This document shows positions 1-5,700 of a stretch of 6,002 nt of DNA, piece after piece (positions within the stretch are counted from its first letter, which is position 1; each line of letters starts with the position of its first letter). Below the pieces are notes generated by a model. The model did no database searches, was not told the DNA's origin, and was given only the letters and a program-made list of their open reading frames with translations. Made by a program: the position numbers and the translations under genes. Origin of the DNA: an uncultured Pseudomonadota bacterium (GTDB lineage Bacteria > Myxococcota_A > Polyangia > HGW-17); the NCBI GenBank assembly GCA_938004375.1, contig CALKWH010000428.1, forward strand, positions 1 through 6,002, read 5' to 3'.

Positions 1-1160
1 ACAGCGACCGGCCAGCACGTCCAGGTTTACGCGGTTTCTCGTGATCGGCGACAGTAAACTGGTCCACCTGGGCATCGGCAAGAGCCCCAACAAATCGACG
101 CTGTCGTACGCCAACGAGCACCGCCCGGCCGCGTTGTACGAGGACCTCTTCTGGCATCTTCTGGACCGCTTCCGCACCCAGGGCGGGGTGGGGGCCCGGA
201 AAAGCCGATTCCGGTTTCGAAACAAGTTGCTGTCTCTGGATTCGACAACGATCTCGCTGTGCCTGTCGATGTTTGAGTGGGCCCGATTCCGGCGGGCCAA
301 GGGCGGGGTCAAGGCCCATGTCCTGCTGGATCACGACGATTACATGCCGTCGTGGCTTCTGCTGACCGAGGCGCGACAACACGATGTAACCGTCGCCCGA
401 CTTGTCCATCTCAATCCAGGCTCCATCGTGGCCCTGGACAAGGGATACATCGACTTCCAACTCTTCGCCCAGTGGACCATGAGCGGGGTGTTTTTCGTCA
501 CCCGCATGAAGAACAACGCACGGTACGAGGTCGTCGAATCGGCCCGGTGCCCCCAAAACCGCAACATCCTGGCCGATGAACAGATTCGACTGACCGGGAC
601 CGGCTCCATCGAGAAGTATCCGTTTCGCCTGCGCCGCATCGTGGTGTGGGATCCGGTCCATGAACGGGAGATCATCCTGCTGACCAACCACCTGAAATTC
701 GGGGCTACCACCATCGCGGCCATCTACAAGGACCGGTGGGAAATCGAACTGTTTTTCAAGGCATTGAAGCAGAACCTGAAGGTCAAAACCTTCGTCGGAA
801 CCTCGGAAAACGCCCTGCGGGTCCAGATTTGGACAGCCCTCATCGCATTGCTGCTTCTGCGCTGGCTCCACCACCTGTCCATGGCCGCCTGGTCTTTGTC
901 CAATCTGGCGTCCATGGTCCGAATGAATCTCTTCGCCTACCGGGACTTGATGGATTGGCTCCACAACCCCTTCGAAACCCCGCCAATCACGCCGCCACCG
1001 AGACAACTCGCCCTGGAACTGCCGGGTATTGGACAGCACCCGGGAGCTCCAACGGGGTAACCTCGTCCAAAAGAACCCCGCAGGGGCATTCCTCAACCGC
1101 AGAATTTCAGGTGGTTACCCGGAACTGCGCCGCGTTTGCAGATTGTTTTGGACAGCAGTG
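1..1160 (+). mobile_element. IS4-family insertion sequence, right-hand part (left end outside the window)
   Basis: The stretch is defined by its transposase gene and by a probable right terminus. About 100 bp of non-coding DNA follows the transposase stop and ends in TTTTGGACAGCAGTG at 1146-1160, which has the look of an IS terminal inverted repeat. The matching left end is off the window, so neither the inverted repeat pair nor a target-site duplication can be confirmed, and the right boundary is an inference. The sequence TTGGACAGCA also occurs inside the transposase C-terminal codons at 1029-1038, so its presence alone does not prove an end. Confidence 0.6.
2..1060 (+). CDS. IS4-family DDE transposase, 5' end outside the window
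   Basis: The product catalyses cut-and-paste transposition of its IS by binding the ends and using a two-metal DDE (RNase H-fold) active site. Counting from the GTG at 41 as residue 1, the first Asp is D67 in the motif LSLDSTTI, the second is D133 in VALDKGYIDF, and the Glu is E236 in YKDRWEIELFFKALK. The last motif fits the IS4 Y-x2-R-x3-E-x6-K signature (Y229, R232, E236, K243). The early motif KLVHLGIG..NKSTLSYANEHRP normally sits some 60 or more residues into related transposases. The frame is also open upstream of 41 to the left edge, and those codons (TRFLVIGD) still resemble the family. The true start is therefore probably left of the window, and GTG 41 is only the first available in-window start. 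The C-terminus looks complete, with a stop at 1058-1060. No frameshift or lost catalytic residue is seen, so the element could be active. Assignment to a named IS is not attempted. Confidence 0.93.
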   Translation, partial: QRPASTSRFTRFLVIGDSKLVHLGIGKSPNKSTLSYANEHRPAALYEDLFWHLLDRFRTQGGVGARKSRFRFRNKLLSLDSTTISLCLSMFEWARFRRAKGGVKAHVLLDHDDYMPSWLLLTEARQHDVTVARLVHLNPGSIVALDKGYIDFQLFAQWTMSGVFFVTRMKNNARYEVVESARCPQNRNILADEQIRLTGTGSIEKYPFRLRRIVVWDPVHEREIILLTNHLKFGATTIAAIYKDRWEIELFFKALKQNLKVKTFVGTSENALRVQIWTALIALLLLRWLHHLSMAAWSLSNLASMVRMNLFAYRDLMDWLHNPFETPPITPPPRQLALELPGIGQHPGAPTG

Positions 1161-1196
1161 TCATGAAGCCTTGACTATTGACCAAGGACTGCTGTC
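1151..1196. repeat. 9-bp perfect inverted repeat at the presumed IS right end
   Basis: GACAGCAGT (1151-1159) and its exact complement ACTGCTGTC (1188-1196) flank 28 nt. Nested inside is a second pair, CCTTG (1169-1173) with CAAGG (1183-1187), so the single strand could form an interrupted hairpin. No T-run follows, so it is not a typical intrinsic terminator. The left arm belongs to the presumed IS end. The right arm could be a remnant of a second IS end facing it, an operator-like palindrome, or chance. Confidence 0.5.
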
Positions 1197-1207
1197 GGCC
1201 GTATGAT
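1178..1207 (+). promoter_or_regulatory. Candidate sigma70-type promoter upstream of the Cys-rich lipoprotein gene
   Basis: TTGACC at 1178-1183 (five of six to the -35 consensus) is followed after 18 nt by TATGAT at 1202-1207 (five of six to the -10 consensus). Transcription would start near 1214, giving a leader of about 125 nt before the ATG at 1341. The region is unusually AT-rich for this window, which makes the match stand out. It lies roughly 20-50 bp outside the presumed IS right end and overlaps the right arm of the inverted repeat. This is a sequence match only; the housekeeping sigma factor of this organism may prefer something else. Confidence 0.45.
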
Positions 1208-1328
1208 TGCCGCGAATCCTGGTTTTGGTTGCGCGCTCTGCACGACAGGTCGGGTCGGCAGGGTGCGGAAGGGTCGCTGGTTGGCTGCCGTGCGGGTCGC
1301 CGAAGCGGGGGCTCGGTGCGGCTGGACG

Positions 1329-1333
1329 AGAGG
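1329..1333 (+). promoter_or_regulatory. Ribosome binding site deciding the ATG at 1341
   Basis: AGAGG, within GAGAGGTGG, ends 7 nt before the ATG at 1341. It favours this start over the in-frame ATG at 1203, which would add 46 residues in front of an obvious lipoprotein signal peptide and has no comparable Shine-Dalgarno sequence. Confidence 0.75.
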
Positions 1334-1340
1334 TGGAAAA

Positions 1341-2729
1341 ATGCGCCTGCTTCGTTTTTCGTTCCTGATGTTGCCCGCAGTCTTGTTCCTGGCTCTCGGC
1401 TGTGGAGATGACCTGACAATTCCCGGCATCGACGTCGGATTTGTGGACCCCGGCTCGGGGGATCCCGGCCTTCCGGGCGACCCGGGGGGTCTGACGGACT
1501 TCGGATTCCCACCGGATCCTGGTGTGCCGATCGACCCTGGGGTTGCGGAAGATCCTGGCGCACCCTCGGACTCAGGGGTACCGACAGATTCTGGCGTCGA
1601 CACGCCCACGGACCCAGGGGCACTTCCCGATCCGGGTACCGACACGCCCACGGACCCGGGGCCGACAGACGTGCCTCCAGCCGATACTGGCTCGACCGAC
1701 GCTGTCGAGATCCCGTGCGACGAAAACGACGACTGCGACGGCGTCTTCCCGGACCTGTCTGAATGCAGGAAGGCCGTCTGCGACCCCGTCGCCAGGAAGT
1801 GCGTGACGGAGGATCTGGTCAACCAAACCCCTTGCGGCCTGTACAACCTCTGCATTCTCAACGGGAAGTGCCTGGATGGCGTCTGCGTCGGCGGAGCACC
1901 GGATTGCATCGACGACAATCCCTGTACGACCGATTCCTGCGATCCGACAACGGGTTGCGTCCACACGCTGATGGATGAAGGCGCGGAGTGCGATGACGGA
2001 CTGCCCTGCACGATCAATGACAGGTGTTTGTATGGTCAGGAGGAAGGCGACGTCTACTGCGAGGGCGAGACGAACTGCCCGACCGACGACCCCTGCATGC
2101 TTGGTTCCTGCGACCCGGACTCCAGGGAATGCGAGTTCGAATTCCGGGGCGAGAACACCCCCTGTGACGACGGGGACGGGTGTACCGTCAACGACCGTTG
2201 CGTCTGGGAGGAGAAGGGCTGCATTGGCGAACCCAGGGCTTGCCCGACCGGAAACCCCTGCACCGTCAGCGTGTGCGTGGATGGAGAATGTGGTGCCCCG
2301 GTCTCGGTGGCCGACGGAACAACCTGCGCGACCGACGTCTGCAAGACCGGGATGACCTGTCTGACCGGGATCTGCCAGGGGGGTACCCTCATCTCTTGTG
2401 ATGACGGAAACGTCTGCACCGACGACTTCTGCGCAGCGGGAGAGGGTTGCAGGTTCGTGGTCGATACGACCAACGCCTGCGATGACGGGAATAAGTGTAC
2501 CCATACCGACCTTTGTACGGGGGCCACGACGTGCGCTGGAACCCCTTATTCATGTACGACTCTCAATCCATCCTGCGATGGGAACGGCGGTTGCAACTGC
2601 AGGGGTGATTTCTGCGACGTGCGATCTAACTATTGCAGCAAGATTCTGGGTTGCAGATGCACGACGAACCCGAAAGGCGAGGATCCTTGCCCCAAAGGCA
2701 CGCAATGCACCATGTTGGGATGCCAGTAA
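1341..2729 (+). CDS. Cys-rich repeat lipoprotein (462 aa)
   Basis: This is a predicted exported lipoprotein of unknown specific function. Residues 1-20 form a signal peptide (MRLLRF, then a hydrophobic stretch) ending in the lipobox ALGC with C21 as the lipidated residue. Residues 22 to about 122 are a low-complexity acidic linker rich in DPG, SDSG and TPTD, likely an extended tether. Residues 126 to about 440 are cysteine-dense. Within them, at least four diverged eight-Cys modules begin at C165, C217, C275 and C329, with a related partial one from C380; typical motifs are CDDGLPCTINDRC and CDDGNVCTDDFC. The C-terminal part (about 411-462) has a different dense Cys pattern and ends in CQ. 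No catalytic motif or C-terminal membrane anchor is seen, so a disulfide-stabilised structural or binding role on the cell surface is inferred. The start at 1341 is chosen from the ribosome binding site and signal peptide. The next gene, 68 bp downstream on the same strand, uses the same module, so the two probably form an operon of paralogues. Confidence 0.9.
   Translation: MRLLRFSFLMLPAVLFLALGCGDDLTIPGIDVGFVDPGSGDPGLPGDPGGLTDFGFPPDPGVPIDPGVAEDPGAPSDSGVPTDSGVDTPTDPGALPDPGTDTPTDPGPTDVPPADTGSTDAVEIPCDENDDCDGVFPDLSECRKAVCDPVARKCVTEDLVNQTPCGLYNLCILNGKCLDGVCVGGAPDCIDDNPCTTDSCDPTTGCVHTLMDEGAECDDGLPCTINDRCLYGQEEGDVYCEGETNCPTDDPCMLGSCDPDSRECEFEFRGENTPCDDGDGCTVNDRCVWEEKGCIGEPRACPTGNPCTVSVCVDGECGAPVSVADGTTCATDVCKTGMTCLTGICQGGTLISCDDGNVCTDDFCAAGEGCRFVVDTTNACDDGNKCTHTDLCTGATTCAGTPYSCTTLNPSCDGNGGCNCRGDFCDVRSNYCSKILGCRCTTNPKGEDPCPKGTQCTMLGCQ
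1598..1657 (+). repeat. Direct 18-bp repeat in the DPG-linker coding region
   Basis: CGACACGCCCACGGACCC occurs at 1598-1615 and again at 1640-1657, 42 bp apart and in frame. Both copies encode DTPTDP in the linker. It is consistent with linker growth by short in-frame slippage or duplication. Confidence 0.7.
1833..2477 (+). repeat. Four diverged eight-Cys modules within the 462-aa lipoprotein
   Basis: Modules start at 1833, 1989, 2163 and 2325 (52, 58, 54 and 51 codons). The first follows C-x5-C-x5-C-x4-C-x6-C-x5-C-x4-C-x5-C with ten residues before the next module. The second ends C-x4-C-x6-C-x10, exactly the spacing of the module ends in the downstream giant gene. They are too diverged to show DNA-level repetition, so they are much older than the downstream array. 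Confidence 0.75.
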
Positions 2730-2784
2730 ATTAGGCAGACGCCAGGCAATCCTGTTTTCGCTGAAACCCAATGAAAGGGGCTAT

Positions 2785-2790
2785 GGAGGG
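2785..2790 (+). promoter_or_regulatory. Ribosome binding site deciding the ATG at 2798
   Basis: GGAGGG ends 7 nt before the ATG at 2798. Two in-frame ATGs lie just upstream (2771 and 2783), but neither has a well-spaced Shine-Dalgarno sequence, and starting at 2798 gives the best signal peptide. The 68-bp gap from the previous stop (2730-2797) shows no convincing terminator and no clear promoter. Confidence 0.75.
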
Positions 2791-2797
2791 CTGGATC

Positions 2798-5700
2798 ATG
2801 GCTAGGGTGCTGCGTGGGTTCATGGTTTTGTCCGTCCTCCCAATTGCGGTTCTTGGGGTTGCCTGCGGGGATCCCGACCCGGGTCCGGCGACGGATATCC
2901 TCGTTGATGCCGAGTCCCCGGATGACGTCACGGTGGATCCGGGACTGGCGGACCTGGGGGAAGATGCCTCCGATTCGGGTCGCGACGAAACAGGACAGCC
3001 CGATCCGGGCACTGACATCCCCGACGAGATGCCGTGGCCGGACGGGAAGGAGGACTCGTCCTTTCCCTCGGACCCCGGCGAGGATGATTACGCACCGGAG
3101 ACCTTCCAGGACATTGATGCCGCCAAGGACCACGATGGACCTGACGAAGAGGTGGACGAAACCGGGTCAGGCGACACCTGCGTACCGCGGTGTGAGGGTC
3201 GGGAGTGCGGAGATGACGGATGCGGGGGGGTCTGCGGCACCTGCCCGGACGAGTATCCCCAGGATTGTCTTCTGGCCGTGTGCGAGGATGGGATCTGTAT
3301 CCCGAGGATTTCCGACGACAAATGCCTGATCGACGACATCTGTCGCGATGCGATGGAACCCTATCCTGCGTCGCAGTGCGCCTGGTGCAATCCGTTGGTG
3401 GACCAGGAGGGATGGACCGTCCAGGGGGACGGGACCCCCTGCACGAACGGCGGCTACTGCACGGTGGGCGAGACCTGCCTTGGGGGTACCTGCCAGGGCG
3501 GGGTGGCCCGGGACTGTTCGGGGGTGGTGGTGGAGTCCCAGTGTCAGGAGGCGTTGTGCGACGAGGCAGGGCGAACCTGCCGGGCGGTGACGGCCAACGA
3601 GGGACTGTCCTGCAATGACGGTCGGTACTGCACCGTAGGCGAGGCCTGCGCCACCGGGGTTTGCAGGGGGGGGATGCCTCGGGACTGTTCGGGTGCGGTG
3701 ACGGAGCCCCAGTGCCAGATCCAGGTGTGCGACGAGGCTTCCGGGTCCTGCAAGGCCGAGCCCACGAACGCGGGTAAATCCTGTGATGACGGGCTGTTCT
3801 GCACGGCAGGGGACGTCTGCTACGGTGGGGTCTGTCGGGGCGGACCCCGTGACTGCACGGGAGTGCTGACAGAGCCCCAGTGCCAGTCGGCGGTCTGCGA
3901 CGAGGATGGACGGGAATGTCGTGCGGAGGCAGCGAACACGGGGCGTCCCTGCGAGGACGGGCTGTTCTGTACCGTGGACGAGACCTGTGCGGCGGGGGTC
4001 TGCACCGCGGGGGTTGCCCGTGACTGCGGGGAAGCGGTGACGGAGCACCAGTGTCAGGTGCCAAGGTGCGACGAGGGGCAGCGGGCCTGTCTGGCGGTGT
4101 CGACCAACGGAGGCATGGCCTGTGACGACGGACGGTGGTGCACCCAGGGCGAGACCTGCCTTTCGGGCGCCTGTACGGGAGGACGTCCCCGGGATTGTTC
4201 CAGTGCGGTGACGGAGCCCCAGTGCCAGGTCGGGGGCTGCAACGAGGAAACCCGGACGTGTGTTCCGGAGCCTGCGAACACGGGCATGTCCTGTGAGGAC
4301 GGGCTGTATTGCACGACGGGCGACACCTGTTCCGGCGGGATCTGTGCCGGTGGCGGTTCCCGAGATTGCTCTTCAGTGCTGACGGAGCCCCAGTGCCAGG
4401 AGGCGGTGTGCGACGAGGATGGACGGGAGTGTCGGGCGAAGGTCGCGAACACCGGGATTTCCTGCGAGGACGGGCTGTTCTGTACCGTGGACGAGACCTG
4501 CGCTGCAGGGACCTGCACCGGGGGGGTTGCCCGTGACTGCGGGGAGGCGGTGACGGAGCCCCAGTGCCAGGTGCCACGGTGCGACGAGGGGCAGCGGGCC
4601 TGTCTGGCGGTGTCGACCAACGGAGGCATGGCCTGTGACGACGGACGGTGGTGCACCCAGGGCGAGACCTGCCTTTCGGGCGCCTGTACGGGCGGACGTC
4701 CCCGGGATTGTTCCAGCGCGGTGACGGTGCCCCAGTGCCAGGTCGGGGGCTGCGACGATGAGGCCAGAATCTGTTTTCCGGAACCGGCAAACACCGGCAT
4801 GTCCTGCGAGGACGGGCTGTTCTGCACCGTGGGCGACACCTGTTTCGGGGGGACGTGTGCCGGTGGCGGCTCCCGAGACTGCTCTTCAGTGCTGACGGAG
4901 CCCCAGTGCCAGGAGGCGGTGTGCGACGAAGGGGGACGGGTGTGTCTTGCGAAGGCCGCCAATCCAGGGCACGGCTGCGAGGATGGTCTGTTCTGCACGG
5001 TGGGAGAGGCCTGCGAGGCGGGGGTCTGTACCGGAGGGGTCGCGCGGGACTGCGGGGAGGCGGTGACGGAGCCCCAGTGCCAGGTGCCGAGGTGCGACGA
5101 GGGGCAGCGGACATGTCTGGCGGTGTCAACCAACGGAGGCATGGCCTGCGACGACGGACGGTGGTGCACCCAGGGCGAGATCTGCCTGTCGGGCACCTGC
5201 AAAGGCGGACGCCCACGGGATTGCTCAGGTGTGGTGACGGAGCCCCAGTGCCAGGTCGGGGGCTGCGACGATGAGGCCAAGGTCTGTTTTCCGGAACCGG
5301 CAAACACGGGCCTGTCCTGCGAGGACGGGTTGTACTGCACCGTGGGCGACACTTGTTTCGGGGGGACGTGTGCCGGTGGCGGTTCCCGAGACTGCTCTTC
5401 AGTGCTGACGGAGCCCCAATGCCAGGAGGCGGTTTGCGACGAGGCCGGGCGCGCCTGCGTCGCCGATGCCATCCACGAGGGCGAGGCGTGCGAGGACGGC
5501 CTGTACTGCACGGTAAACGAGGCGTGCGCGGCCGGTGCCTGCACGGGCGGCGAGGCCCGGGACTGCACGGGGGCGGTGACGGAGGCCCAGTGCCAGGAGG
5601 CGGCGTGCGACGAGGCCGGGCGCGCCTGCGTCGCCGATGCCATCCACGAGGGCGAGACGTGCGAGGACGGCCTGTACTGCACGGTAAACGAGGCGTGTAC

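Noticed and set aside
2..60. Frameshift near the 5' end of the transposase
   Set aside because: An out-of-frame reading (RGFS) looked faintly family-like, but the in-frame codons TRFLVIGD align as well or better. Without the upstream sequence there is no case for a pseudogene.
1151..1196. Intrinsic terminator for the transposase gene
   Set aside because: The stem is interrupted by a 9-nt bulge and is not followed by a T-run.
1203..1340. Upstream extension of the 462-aa lipoprotein to the ATG at 1203
   Set aside because: The extra 46 residues would bury the signal peptide, and this ATG overlaps the candidate -10 element. AGAGG before 1341 fits the shorter form.
2814..3329. Plus-strand open frame at the start of the giant gene in another frame
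   Set aside because: It is an Arg/Pro-rich out-of-frame reading of the acidic linker region, with no good ribosome binding site. The frame from 2798 is clearly the coding one.
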